From assembly GCF_001042595.1 (NCBI RefSeq), contig NZ_AP012326.1, positions 1,054,001 to 1,118,000 on the forward strand: DNA of 64,000 nucleotides, written 5' to 3'. The position numbers and the translations under genes are program-made. Of this stretch, positions 43,560-52,838 are shown piece by piece; position 1 is the first letter of the stretch, and each line of letters begins with the position of its first letter. The notes beneath the pieces were generated by a model, which saw only the letters and a list, made by a program, of their open reading frames with translations, made no database searches and was not told where the DNA came from. The DNA comes from Bifidobacterium dentium JCM 1195 = DSM 20436. GTDB lineage: Bacteria > Actinomycetota > Actinomycetes > Actinomycetales > Bifidobacteriaceae.

Positions 43560-44876
43560 CTACCGCAGCCCGGCATCGTCGGCGACGGAAAGGGCCGGTC
43601 CAGGGAAAGGATCCTCCGCATCCGAGGACGAGGGCATGGGAAGATCGTCCGTCGACCGGTCCGGCGTAGGCCGGGGGATGGTGAGACATGTGGTCCCATG
43701 ATTGGATGAGACCGTCTCGTCACGGACCGTCACGGCCGTTGCGACACGCTTCACGAGGCTCGACCTGATCGCTTCGATACGGACCGGGGAAAGCATGCCG
43801 TTGGCCGTCAGACGGTGGGCCACCTCGTCGGGCCAATCCGCCAGAACGTCAAGATCGTACCTCGACCAATCCGCGATGAGACGCAGCTGACGCAACGCCG
43901 TAGGGGCCTTATAGGTCGAATAGAACGGTTTCGTCCTGTAATCGGCATTGTCCACCCTCAACTCGCCGGCCCACAGGCTCATCCCCGTATCGAACAACGG
44001 GGCGGGCCGCACCTCAAGACTGTCCACGTTCCTGATCAGGCCGAAATTGTTGTAATGCCTGTCGATGTTACGGACCAGCCAGTCCACGAGAAGCCAATCG
44101 TCGGTCGCGTCGCTGACGGCTTTGCGCGTGCAACCCAGCGAGACCGCGTCCGACAGCCATTGATCCCGCATGCTCAGCCTGTTGTCACGCTTGATGGATC
44201 CCATGAGCTGCCATGCGGGGATCAGTTCCTCGTCACGGGAGAGCATCTCGTCGCACAGGCTGACGGGACGGTTGCCGTATTCCCCGAGCCGGTACTCCAC
44301 GGCCCGGATGCCCAATCCGCGCGCGAGACGCGAGGCTATGAGCTCGTTGACGGGTTCCTGTCCGGTCCTGCCGCCCTTGACGAGGACCCTCACACCGGAC
44401 GGGCCGATGGTCCAACGTTTGGGCAGGTCGCCGCCGGTGGACGCGTCCGGCACGTTGAGGCTGAACCCGTGGGACGAGGAGACAGGGGTGAGCAGCATTC
44501 GCCCGAACTCCTCGTCGAATGGATTGTCGAAGAAGTTGACGTCCTCCCAACGTACCGGGTCGGAAGCGTCCCTGACCCAATACTGGTCGGATAGGCTCAA
44601 CCCGTACGACCGGTTCAGGAGATCCACCGTGGAACGCACCCCAAGGAGATCCAACGCGCGGCGGATGCCGTCCCGTGAGGAGGGGATGGCCCGCCGGCGC
44701 CACCACATGTCGACCCGTTTCGCGTAGACCGCGCTCTTGCCGTGCGTGGTCAATTCCAACGGAAGCCTCGCCCTGTCTAGGATCGTGCCAGTCCCGACGG
44801 CGCAGGCGCGACGTCGGTCGTAATCGAAGGAAAGCACCGGGCGACGTGCGCACATCAGAAGACGTTCGACGCTCAT
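43560..44876 (-). CDS. HipA-like kinase
   Basis: A 438-residue protein, start 44876 after GGGAAGGTGG. The kinase part has SGVRVLVKGG (ATP-site Lys), an intact catalytic loop in WLVRNIDRHYNNFGLIRN (Asp and Asn), and APLFDTG as the Mg-binding DFG-like motif. HipA kinases phosphorylate glutamyl-tRNA synthetase or other targets; related unassigned kinases are also common on mobile elements. No HipB-like antitoxin gene adjoins, so it may be a solo regulator. The C-terminal 80 residues are disordered. It lies across from a broken homologue at 31.0-31.5 kb. Confidence 0.78.
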   Translation of the reverse strand: MSVERLLMCARRPVLSFDYDRRRACAVGTGTILDRARLPLELTTHGKSAVYAKRVDMWWRRRAIPSSRDGIRRALDLLGVRSTVDLLNRSYGLSLSDQYWVRDASDPVRWEDVNFFDNPFDEEFGRMLLTPVSSSHGFSLNVPDASTGGDLPKRWTIGPSGVRVLVKGGRTGQEPVNELIASRLARGLGIRAVEYRLGEYGNRPVSLCDEMLSRDEELIPAWQLMGSIKRDNRLSMRDQWLSDAVSLGCTRKAVSDATDDWLLVDWLVRNIDRHYNNFGLIRNVDSLEVRPAPLFDTGMSLWAGELRVDNADYRTKPFYSTYKAPTALRQLRLIADWSRYDLDVLADWPDEVAHRLTANGMLSPVRIEAIRSSLVKRVATAVTVRDETVSSNHGTTCLTIPRPTPDRSTDDLPMPSSSDAEDPFPGPALSVADDAGLR

Positions 44877-44971
44877 CAAAACCACCTTCCCGCCCAACGG
44901 GCCACGACGGACACGACCACATGCCTCATACTACCCGCCAAAACCCGGATCGGCCCCGCCCCACGGGAATC

Positions 44972-45046
44972 TCAGGCGTCCACAGGCAGGACGAACGGCT
45001 CGCCGCCCACGGTCCAAAGGTTCCTTTCCCCGGTCCGGGCGTTCAT
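44972..45046 (-). CDS. 24-residue small ORF
   Basis: Start overlaps the stop of the fragment upstream by ATGA. It reads MNARTGERNLWTVGGEPF with a short tail. The coupling to the preceding frame suggests it was translated, but it may be a remnant. Confidence 0.3.
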   Translation of the reverse strand: MNARTGERNLWTVGGEPFVLPVDA

Positions 45047-45240
45047 CCGAGGATACGGCCGGCAATCTCGAGAAGGCGCTCGTCCCTTCTGCCATGTGTC
45101 AACGTCCGGGTCCGTTCGAGCCAGCCGCCCTCGGCCGTGATGCGCAGGTCCGAGGCCACCTCGCGACCGTCGACGCGGATATGCGATGGAATGAAGAACT
45201 TGTTTCCGCGGGAGCTGTCACGCCGAAATCTTCGTAATGC
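45043..45240 (-). pseudogene. 5'-truncated small protein
   Basis: An open frame without a start gives NKFFIPSHIRVDGREVASDL, then LERTRTLTHGRRDERLLEIA and a stop. The residue mix looks coded, with an orderly alternation of strand and helix. No ATG, GTG or TTG is found between the previous stop at about 45,241 and the coding-like part. The N-terminus was probably lost. The family is not recognised. Confidence 0.4.
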
Positions 45241-45314
45241 TCACGGCATCATCGCTTGAATCAGGAATCTCATCGTGAGCACGTCCAAGAGGAACGAGCT
45301 CAATCGACAACAGC

Positions 45315-46769
45315 TCAGATACCCAATGGCAGGATCGCGGTCAACGCGGCCCGCTGCTGGCCCTTCATCGAGGAGAGCCTCATATGCCAGTTCTTGGCCT
45401 TCTGCTGCATGTCACGGTCGAACACGTCCAGGTCCGGCAGGCTTTTCGCGAACAGGGCGATAAAGCCCTGATGATCCGTATCGGGCCAGTTCGCCTCCTG
45501 TTCGAGCTCACGTAGCCGCTGTTCCTTCTCCTCACGACGTTCGTCGCGGTTCTTCTCGCGCTGGTCCTGCAGCCTGCTACGTTGGCGGATGCTGCTCTTC
45601 CTGTTGCGCAGGTCCGCTTCCGACTGGTCCATCGTCAACGGACGCCAGATATGACAGAACGCCATCATGCGTTTACCGGCGACCAGGTCACGGATCCAAC
45701 CGGCCTGCACGTCGGTGTCGGGCCATTGGTAGACCCAATACGTTCTCGCGACGCAGGAATCCAAGGTGATGTAGTCATGCTCCTTGGCTTCCTCGCACCA
45801 GGTCACCGTCGGATCATCCCTGTTGACGTGGACGCGATCGGCCGCATGCTCGGGATCCGCGACCGTGCGGATCAGATAGCGCAGGTCGTCCACATCGCAC
45901 CAGTGGATGCTGCCGCGTCGGGCGCCGCAATCCAGCAGGTCGGGCGCCATGGTCCGTTTGACAAGCTCGCCCAACGCGATGCCCACGCTCGCGCGTTCCG
46001 TCTTCGCGTGACGGTTCACGCCCGCAAGCCGGTCGGCCGACACGCTCGCGCTGATGTAGTTCACGTTCTGCAAAGGAGTGAGGATGTCGGGCATGCGCCA
46101 CAGGTCGGACAGATCGTCACGGGCCCACTGCGGGGTCGACTCATCCCGCAGATACGCGGGTTCCGGGGGAGTGGGTCCCGGCAGGACGAAACTCGTCTCC
46201 TTCAGTTCGACGAACCCGTCCGTTTCGGACAGGTCCTTGAGCATCGTGTTCAACGCCATCGCCCGGGAGGCCTTGCCCTCGTCGGATGACATCGTCCACT
46301 CCTCGACGTGCGCGGTCAACGTGGCGGTGGCCTGACGCTTGTCGGGATCCCACAGATAGCAGGCGCCCATGAACGGCGTGCCTATGACCTCCACGTCACG
46401 GCCCTCGATGGCCTGCGCCCGATCCTCGGCATGCCCATACAGGCCGAGCGCGCCCAACGGGCGGCCCGCGGCGAGGGGACTGTAGGCCCAACGGTTCGTA
46501 CCGTCCTTCAACCTAGCCCGCCATCGCATCCAGATCCACGTCCACGACAACAGGCTCAGCCCATGCACGCGCATCACGCCATACACGATGGCCAGCCCGC
46601 CGACGATCATCAGCGGGCCGTTCAATCCCATGGCACCTCCCGCGACCAGCAGGGCGACGCCCATGACCGTGACGATCAACTGCGCCTTGTCCAGGCCGAA
46701 CAGCACGTTCGTGGCCGACAGTCGACTGAACGACGCGGCCGGGACCTTGGTCTTTTCCTGTGCATCCAT
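45315..46769 (-). CDS. SCO6880/PrgI-like T4SS membrane protein
   Basis: A 484-residue protein, start 46769 after GGAGG. Two membrane helices at about residues 27-70 (LIVTVMGVALLVAGGAMGLN and next) match the PrgI/VirB3-like N-terminus. The large cytoplasmic domain (WTMSSDEGKASRAMALNTML, then NVNYISASVSADRLAGVNRH) is the SCO6880 type found in actinobacterial conjugation loci. It lacks a Walker A motif and probably acts with the separate VirB4. It follows VirB6 in the operon. Confidence 0.82.
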   Translation of the reverse strand: MDAQEKTKVPAASFSRLSATNVLFGLDKAQLIVTVMGVALLVAGGAMGLNGPLMIVGGLAIVYGVMRVHGLSLLSWTWIWMRWRARLKDGTNRWAYSPLAAGRPLGALGLYGHAEDRAQAIEGRDVEVIGTPFMGACYLWDPDKRQATATLTAHVEEWTMSSDEGKASRAMALNTMLKDLSETDGFVELKETSFVLPGPTPPEPAYLRDESTPQWARDDLSDLWRMPDILTPLQNVNYISASVSADRLAGVNRHAKTERASVGIALGELVKRTMAPDLLDCGARRGSIHWCDVDDLRYLIRTVADPEHAADRVHVNRDDPTVTWCEEAKEHDYITLDSCVARTYWVYQWPDTDVQAGWIRDLVAGKRMMAFCHIWRPLTMDQSEADLRNRKSSIRQRSRLQDQREKNRDERREEKEQRLRELEQEANWPDTDHQGFIALFAKSLPDLDVFDRDMQQKAKNWHMRLSSMKGQQRAALTAILPLGI

Positions 46770-46837
46770 GGGATCCGACACCTCCAAAATATGCGATCAC
46801 GGCATGACCCGGACAAAAGGGAAACGGGCCACGCCTA

Positions 46838-46855
46838 GGATTCCACGTGGAATCC
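46838..46855. promoter_or_regulatory. 18-bp perfect palindrome
   Basis: GGATTCCACGTGGAATCC lies between the VirB6-like stop and the SCO6880-like start. Without a loop it is more likely a binding site than a hairpin. Confidence 0.5.
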
Positions 46856-46888
46856 CGAGGACACGACCCGAATAAAGGGAAAACCAGG

Positions 46889-48454
46889 TCAGCCGACGGT
46901 CGGACCCGACGGACCGCCGGGCGATGGCGTGGGGAAACCGACGCCGCCATCGCCGCCACGGCCTCCCGTGCCGCCATGCGCGGTGGCGTCGCCTCCCCGG
47001 CCGCCCTGTGACCGGGACCGCGACGACGAGCTGGAATCGCCGCCATGGCCTCCCGTTCCTCCGGAAGCGGTGGCGTCGCCTCCCCGGCCTCCAGGCGCGC
47101 CGGACACGCCCGGGGAAGGTGACGTGGAACCGGAACCGTCCCGTCCGCCGTCCGCGGCGGGAATCCCGGAAACGGGTTCGGGCTGCGGCATGCCGGACGT
47201 TTGGACGTCGACCCCGTCCACAACGGACCGGCCCGCGTCATCGGTGCCGGGAACACGATCCGGTGACGGCGCCTGGGAAGGCATGGTCGTCGGCAGACCG
47301 TCCTCCGTGCCGGTCTGACCCGACGTGTCGGACGCGTCCGACTGGTTCCGGCCGGCTGCGTCCACGGTGGGTGAGGAGTCGGAATCCGAATGCTTGCCCT
47401 TGCCGTCGGATTTGTCGTCTTTGCCGCCCAGCATGTCGCCGATGGTTTCGCCCGCACCGGACGCGTCTCCCCTGAGCATGCCGCCGACCATGTCCGCCAG
47501 ACCGGACGTGGCGCCGCCGACGCCCGACAGGCCCGCCGTGGCCGAAGCCACGATACCCGCCGTGACCTGGGCCGCGGTCTTGACGGCGCCGGGACCGACC
47601 TTGCCGCCACGCTCCTGCATCTCACCGGTCACGTTGGCGCCGATGAAACTCACCGCGGGCATGACGAGACGCGGACTGAAACAACACATGAACAACGTCG
47701 CCAAACCGATGAGGGTGGGAAAGAACGACGAGGAGACGTTCGTATCGTTGTTCGCGACGTTGAGCAGTGCGCTGCCGACCATGAGGATCAACGCCGACAA
47801 CGGTTTGACCAGCATCACGCCGGCCACCGCCTCGACCCATTTCAAAGCGGCCGGGCGGGTGGTCCTCCAGCCGGACATCATGATCGGTAGCGGAGCCACG
47901 GCGGCCAGAAGAACCAGGCTCAGCAATCTGGCCGCGAGCATGCCCGACAACGCCAGGGATGCGAACCACACGAGGACATAGACGACCAGCCGGATCAGCA
48001 TGTCGGCCTGCGCACCGTATTTCGTCGCGGTACCGACCAGATTCGACACGACACTGTCACTGAACGCGCCGGAAGCCGTATCGCCGGACAACTGCACGTT
48101 CAGGATCTTCGCGCTGACTGTCCCGACGATACCCTCCAACGTGATCATCACGCTCACGCTGACCGCGGTCAAAGGCCAGGCGAGCACGCACATCGCGAAA
48201 CTCTTGACCGATTCGGCCACGCTGCCCTTGACCGCGGCATGCAGCGAGCCGATGATGCATATCGCCATGTTCACGAAACCCATGATCCAGCCGATACGGT
48301 TCGCGGCGGTGATCGCGATGTTCCACTGACTGTTCGACACCGTTCCGGCCGTGCCGGTGAACGCGCCCGTGATCATGCTGCTGGCCGCGTTATCCAGGGG
48401 TTTGAAAAGCCAGTCGATGAAATTGCTGAGAACGGTCTGGACTATCTCGGACAT
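46889..48454 (-). CDS. VirB6/TrbL-like channel protein
   Basis: A 521-residue protein with seven or more membrane helices in residues about 40-300 (for example LLSLVLLAAVAPLPIMMSG, typical of TrbL). The last 200 residues are Gly, Asp, Pro and Ser-rich with GGRGGD-like repeats and face outside or cytoplasm as a flexible tail. It should form part of the transfer pore in the inner membrane. Confidence 0.85.
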   Translation of the reverse strand: MSEIVQTVLSNFIDWLFKPLDNAASSMITGAFTGTAGTVSNSQWNIAITAANRIGWIMGFVNMAICIIGSLHAAVKGSVAESVKSFAMCVLAWPLTAVSVSVMITLEGIVGTVSAKILNVQLSGDTASGAFSDSVVSNLVGTATKYGAQADMLIRLVVYVLVWFASLALSGMLAARLLSLVLLAAVAPLPIMMSGWRTTRPAALKWVEAVAGVMLVKPLSALILMVGSALLNVANNDTNVSSSFFPTLIGLATLFMCCFSPRLVMPAVSFIGANVTGEMQERGGKVGPGAVKTAAQVTAGIVASATAGLSGVGGATSGLADMVGGMLRGDASGAGETIGDMLGGKDDKSDGKGKHSDSDSSPTVDAAGRNQSDASDTSGQTGTEDGLPTTMPSQAPSPDRVPGTDDAGRSVVDGVDVQTSGMPQPEPVSGIPAADGGRDGSGSTSPSPGVSGAPGGRGGDATASGGTGGHGGDSSSSSRSRSQGGRGGDATAHGGTGGRGGDGGVGFPTPSPGGPSGPTVG

Positions 48455-48539
48455 GCGCGCCTCCCCGCGTCATCGCAGAAAGGTGCCGCGACCGTGGCAC
48501 GGCCACGGCGCCCATCGGATTGAAAGGGCATCATCCTTT

Positions 48540-48905
48540 TCAGAACAGCGCCTGCGTCGCGAAGAACTTCACGATCGCCATGGAACTGCCCAGGATCATC
48601 GTCGCCAGAGCGCACCAGATGAACACGGTGCCGGAATACTGCTGCATCGGACCCGAATGGATCACCCTGCCCATGATCCATGCGATCGCGGCGCAGATCC
48701 AGGCGGCGATGGCGATATACAGGCTCATCGCCCACAGGCCGCCGACCATGTTCTGCACAAGCTCCATGAACGGGAAGAAACTGAAGTTCGGGCTCACGTT
48801 CAGACTCGAGAGATCCGAATCGGTCAATCCGGCGGCGACGGTCAGGAAACCGTTCGCCGTTGTCAGGGAAGAGACGGCGGCGACGGCCGTAATATGGTGA
48901 AACAT
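48540..48905 (-). CDS. Small membrane protein upstream of virB6
   Basis: A 121-residue protein after AAAGGAGTG. Two strong hydrophobic helices at about residues 52-80 and 90-110 follow a polar N-terminal third. Position and helix plan resemble the two-helix VirB2/TrbC or TcpD-like components of T4SS, but no signature is seen. Confidence 0.72.
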   Translation of the reverse strand: MFHHITAVAAVSSLTTANGFLTVAAGLTDSDLSSLNVSPNFSFFPFMELVQNMVGGLWAMSLYIAIAAWICAAIAWIMGRVIHSGPMQQYSGTVFIWCALATMILGSSMAIVKFFATQALF

Positions 48906-48979
48906 GATTCACACTCCTTTCAAGCAGACCCACGCCGAGCCCGGACATAGCAAGCCGATAATCGGATAGGAGGGACGGT

Positions 48980-49657
48980 TCAACGGTCGCCGGACGATCC
49001 GCCGCCCGAACCGTTCGTCTTCTTGGAAGAGGTCTTCTTGGATGCCGGCGACGAATCCCCGGAGGTGTCCGAACCGTTGCCGAACGCCTCGTCCCACGTC
49101 TTCTTGATGTAATCCCAACCCTTTTGGAACACGTTGCCGTCACCGTCGCCGCCCGTAAGCCACTTCCAGCCCTCCAACGACTTCTTGACCGTGGACGACA
49201 CGGCATCCTTCACCGTGTCGCCGATGGAGGAGGCGATGTCCTTGCCGAGCTGGGAGGCCAGGGAACCGAGACTGTCGCTGCCTTTCTCCCGACCGTCCTT
49301 CAACGCGTCGCTATCGACCTTCCGTCCGGCGACCGAATACGAGGTGTTCGACTTCAACCCATCGCTGCCGAACAGGTTCGCGCTCCACGCCCAACCGGTA
49401 CACGCCGCACCGATCGTGAAGGGGACCATGAGCGCGGCGGCCAGACGCTTCCAGGAGAACGCCCGTTCCATCATGTTGTTCGTGATCAGTCCCGGCACCA
49501 TGCTGATGCATCCGATGACGATCACGCCCACGGCGAGGACGAGCGCGACCGCGACGACGCCGCCGACCATGTCGCGTACGCCCTGGACATCCCAGGAAGC
49601 GTCGGGCACCAGTCCCTTGAGCTCCTCGTCCGCAACGATAACCATGCCGATCATCAT
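48980..49657 (-). CDS. Membrane protein of transfer operon
   Basis: A 225-residue protein starting after GGAGGGAGA. Two membrane helices near residues 28-55 and 70-92 are followed by a charged helical domain and a Lys/Ser tail. It starts 17 bases after the lytic-enzyme stop. No family recognised; its place between peptidoglycan hydrolase and channel suggests a scaffold. Confidence 0.74.
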   Translation of the reverse strand: MMIGMVIVADEELKGLVPDASWDVQGVRDMVGGVVAVALVLAVGVIVIGCISMVPGLITNNMMERAFSWKRLAAALMVPFTIGAACTGWAWSANLFGSDGLKSNTSYSVAGRKVDSDALKDGREKGSDSLGSLASQLGKDIASSIGDTVKDAVSSTVKKSLEGWKWLTGGDGDGNVFQKGWDYIKKTWDEAFGNGSDTSGDSSPASKKTSSKKTNGSGGGSSGDR

Positions 49658-49674
49658 GTCTCCCTCCATATATG

Positions 49675-51162
49675 TCAGTACCAGTTCCGCGTCTGCCAGA
49701 CGGCCCACGCGCCGCAAGGCGTCTTGTATCGTTGGAGGATGTAATCCAAACCCCATTTGATCTGCGTCGAGGCATTGTCCCGCCAATCCTGTCCGGCCGA
49801 CGCCATCTTGCTTCCCGGCAACGATTGGGGGATGCCGTACGCTCCGGACGACGTGTTCTCCGCGTTCCACCGCCAACCCGACTCGCGGGTCCAGATCTGC
49901 ACGAGGCACTCATACTCGTCATCGTCATCCCACCCATAGGCCTTCATCCTGCTTCTGGCGATCTTCTTCGCGTCCTCCGCGCTGGCATGCGTGCCGTCCA
50001 CGTCACCGTCCGAACCGGACGACGACGCCACGCACTGCTCCACATCGGACGAGCCCGCCGTGCCGGCGCCGGTGATCTTGCCATCGGGCAGCACGTAGGT
50101 GCCACCGTTAACGATCGGCATCGTACGCGAATACACCTTGTAGCCGGCACCCTTCTCGCTCGTGGTGATGGTGCCTTTCGCGGTGTCCACGGACTCGACG
50201 ACGCCCACATGACCGTATGTGGGATCCGATCCCTGCACGCCGGCCGGCCAGCTGATGATCGCACCGGCGACGGGAGCGTTCTTGGTGGTCCTGAAACCGG
50301 CCTTCGCGCCGCTTGAGGCCCAGTCCTGACCATTGCCCCAATACCGGCCCACACCCGTCCAGCCGAGTTTCTTCGCCCTCATGCACGTCCACCAGGTGCA
50401 CTGGCCGTACGCGTAGGTGGCGCAGAAATCGTCCGGCCCCTGCCGGCCGTCGAACCAGGCCATGGCATCCTGTTCGCTCATGCCGACCAGTTCGGTCGAT
50501 CCGGTACCGCCCGAAACGGCCTGCCCGTTCGACGTGCCCGACGATCCGATGATGTTGCCCGTACCCTTATAGCGGAAATAGGCGGTGTATCCAGCCGCAT
50601 ACGAGGTGACGCTGATCTCGTCGCCGGTCTGGTCCCCGGCTTTGCCTCCGCTGATGCCACCGTTCTCGTCCTGATGGGCGCCAACGAACCGGCCCTCACC
50701 GATGTAGATCTCCGTATGAGCGGACTGCCAGACCACATCACCGGTCTGCAGGTCGGCGACCTTGGTCCAGTCATGACGTTCGAACCCGGCCTTCTCCAAT
50801 ATGGCCGGCTCGCCGGTCGTGTTGAACGCGTAGGAACCGACGTCCAATCCCGCGTTCTTCAACGCGTAGTACACCAGGCTCGAACAGTCATAGTCCGGAT
50901 CGCCGTTACGATTCGACTGGCTGTACCCGTGGGAATCGTCATCCGCGATCCGTTTCGCCCACGCTACCCATGAAGTCGATGACAGCGAATCCGAACCGCA
51001 GGTCGTGCCATATTGCGATTGGACCAACGCGACCAGGATCGTCATCAATGACACGACGATCACCAACGGGATCACGAAAACCGCCACCGGCGCCACGATA
51101 CCGGCGATGACCATGGTGCCGGCGCCACGCCCGGCGTTCGAAGAAGCCTTGGATCCGGCCAT
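49675..51162 (-). CDS. Three-domain peptidoglycan hydrolase
   Basis: A 495-residue membrane-anchored enzyme, start 51162 after GGGAGGG. One membrane helix (residues 17-47). NlpC/P60-type domain: C93 in DYDCSSLVYY, H149 in SAHTEIYIGE. CHAP domain: C255 in YAYGQCTWWT, H318 in YGHVGVVE. Lytic transglycosylase-like domain: E427 in WTRESGWRWNAE, then SGAYGIPQS. Each domain keeps its catalytic residues. It probably opens the wall for the channel, as VirB1/TcpG-type proteins do. Two different amidase/peptidase domains plus a glycan-cleaving domain in one protein is more than usual. Confidence 0.93.
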   Translation of the reverse strand: MAGSKASSNAGRGAGTMVIAGIVAPVAVFVIPLVIVVSLMTILVALVQSQYGTTCGSDSLSSTSWVAWAKRIADDDSHGYSQSNRNGDPDYDCSSLVYYALKNAGLDVGSYAFNTTGEPAILEKAGFERHDWTKVADLQTGDVVWQSAHTEIYIGEGRFVGAHQDENGGISGGKAGDQTGDEISVTSYAAGYTAYFRYKGTGNIIGSSGTSNGQAVSGGTGSTELVGMSEQDAMAWFDGRQGPDDFCATYAYGQCTWWTCMRAKKLGWTGVGRYWGNGQDWASSGAKAGFRTTKNAPVAGAIISWPAGVQGSDPTYGHVGVVESVDTAKGTITTSEKGAGYKVYSRTMPIVNGGTYVLPDGKITGAGTAGSSDVEQCVASSSGSDGDVDGTHASAEDAKKIARSRMKAYGWDDDDEYECLVQIWTRESGWRWNAENTSSGAYGIPQSLPGSKMASAGQDWRDNASTQIKWGLDYILQRYKTPCGAWAVWQTRNWY

Positions 51163-51285
51163 GAGATCTTCCCTCCCGCACGACGACGAACGGCCCCGTG
51201 GAATGGACCCTGGGACGCGGCCCGACGTGCGCCGATACGACAACAACGATTTACAACCAAGGTCACGCGTCCGAAGAACGGAAAG

Positions 51286-51302
51286 CGGCCGATAATCGGC
51301 CG
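51286..51302. other. 17-bp palindrome between integrase and lytic gene
   Basis: CGGCCGATAATCGGCCG is symmetric about position 51294. It lies 17 bases after the integrase stop, on the upstream side of the transfer operon. Possible terminator core or operator. Confidence 0.45.
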
Positions 51303-51319
51303 AACGGGGATTTTCGAAC

Positions 51320-52651
51320 CTAGGAGCCGGAACCGGCCAAGGGCGAGAGGATGTCCAGGATCAGACTGAGTTTCTTGCCGAGATCCGAATCGGCCGGATC
51401 CCATCCCCCGAACGAACCATCGGCCGCACGCACGTCAAGGATGCGCTGCAGGCCGACGCTGCCGGACACCATGCCACCGGCCATGCGATTGACGACCTGC
51501 CGCTGATGCTCGGGCACGGTACGCGTGTAGTGACGCACCACGACCTCCTGGGTCGAGTCGCCGATGCTGTCCATCGCCTCACGGATCGTGCCGCCGGATT
51601 GCATCAACAAAGTCGTATGGGTCACCCTCAACGTCCGGAACGTCGCGGTCGGGCATCCCGCAGCCTCACGCGCCCGACGGAAATGGTTGCCCAACGTCTG
51701 CGGCGGCAGGATCATGCTCCTCTTTCCCTGGAACACGTAAGGGCTTGACTGGTCGCGACGCGTCCGGATATGCTCACGGATCAAAGGGACCAGCAGATCG
51801 GGCAGCACGCACACCCGTTTCGAATGATCGGACTTCACCGGCCCCAACCGCAACGGTCCCGAATCCTGATCGCCACGGCATACGGAATGGTTCACGCTCA
51901 TGGTCCGCGCCTCGAAATCGAAATCGTCCACCGTCAACGCGCACACCTCACCGATCCTCATGCCACCGGCCCACGCGGCCAGCAACACGCTCAACCGGTC
52001 GGATTCCGGCATCGACTCGTACAAAGCCGCCAACTGCACGCCCGTCAACGGCGGCACGCTCCATGACTTCGGTTCCGGATCCGGCGGTATCGGCAACACG
52101 AACGGATTCGACTCCAACAACGGCATACCCGTACCGAACCTGTCCGAACAGGCGATATCCAGAATCGCCTTCAACCGTTGACAGGTCCGGGGAAACACCC
52201 ACGCACCCTCGTCATGCGGGCCGAAATACCATTTCGAGACCACCTCCGGGGTGATGTCCGTCAGACGCATCCCGCCGAACACATCCTTCAAATGCTGCAC
52301 ATCCGTCTTCAGGTTACGTTTCGCCGCGCCCCTCAACGCGGTCCCGTCCGGTTTGCGATGCGTGTCGACGTACCAGTCGGCCAGCTCGTCGAACTTCATG
52401 AGGGAAGCGCGGGCACGCCGGGAACGCGCGGTGGGGTGCACCCATTTCTGTACGCCGCGTCGATGCAGATTAACGAGCATCTCCTCGCCGTTAAGCCAGG
52501 CCTGCGCATCCTCCGAGGTCCTGAAGGAACGCTGCACACGCCGCGAGGGATCCAAAGGAGACGCGTAGCGAGCGAGCCAGGAACCTACGCTTCCATCGGC
52601 TCTTTTCCTTGCGATCACTGTGCCGAATCGGCGGCGCCTATCCGCTTCCAT
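51320..52651 (-). CDS. int: Tyrosine site-specific integrase
   Basis: A 443-residue integrase, start 52651 six bases after AAGGAG. It has an N-terminal arm-binding part, a SAM-like core-binding domain (residues about 85-190), and the catalytic domain. Visible catalytic residues are R232 in GGMRIGEV, R342 in FRTLRVTHTT, and Y375 with H374 in VRHYTR. The first His of the HxxR box is Arg (R339) here. It should integrate and excise the ICE at the tRNA end 250 bases away. Preceded by alternative hairpins that could control its translation. Confidence 0.93.
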   Translation of the reverse strand: MEADRRRRFGTVIARKRADGSVGSWLARYASPLDPSRRVQRSFRTSEDAQAWLNGEEMLVNLHRRGVQKWVHPTARSRRARASLMKFDELADWYVDTHRKPDGTALRGAAKRNLKTDVQHLKDVFGGMRLTDITPEVVSKWYFGPHDEGAWVFPRTCQRLKAILDIACSDRFGTGMPLLESNPFVLPIPPDPEPKSWSVPPLTGVQLAALYESMPESDRLSVLLAAWAGGMRIGEVCALTVDDFDFEARTMSVNHSVCRGDQDSGPLRLGPVKSDHSKRVCVLPDLLVPLIREHIRTRRDQSSPYVFQGKRSMILPPQTLGNHFRRAREAAGCPTATFRTLRVTHTTLLMQSGGTIREAMDSIGDSTQEVVVRHYTRTVPEHQRQVVNRMAGGMVSGSVGLQRILDVRAADGSFGGWDPADSDLGKKLSLILDILSPLAGSGS

Positions 52652-52661
52652 CCACATCTCC

Positions 52662-52723
52662 TTCCAGGGATTCCAATTCGAGATTAGTCCCGGAATCCCT
52701 GGAATAGTGCACCCGAATTGGAA
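52662..52723 (-). promoter_or_regulatory. Overlapping inverted repeats in the int leader
   Basis: Pair 1 has 13-bp perfect arms (52662-52674 and 52692-52704). Pair 2 has 10-bp perfect arms (52671-52680 and 52714-52723). The two share 52671-52674, so only one stem can form. Pair 1 covers GGAA of the int ribosome-binding site (GGAAGGAG, 52656-52663). They may also be arm-type integrase sites. Confidence 0.6.
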
Positions 52724-52838
52724 CCTATCATCACGAGATCAGGGGAGGCTTCTTCGCCTATCCTCCCAGTTCGGGCTTATTATCCGTCCCTCTCATAGGG
52801 AATCTCGCGAGTGTCTAGGACGCTATCCCTCGAGGGTC

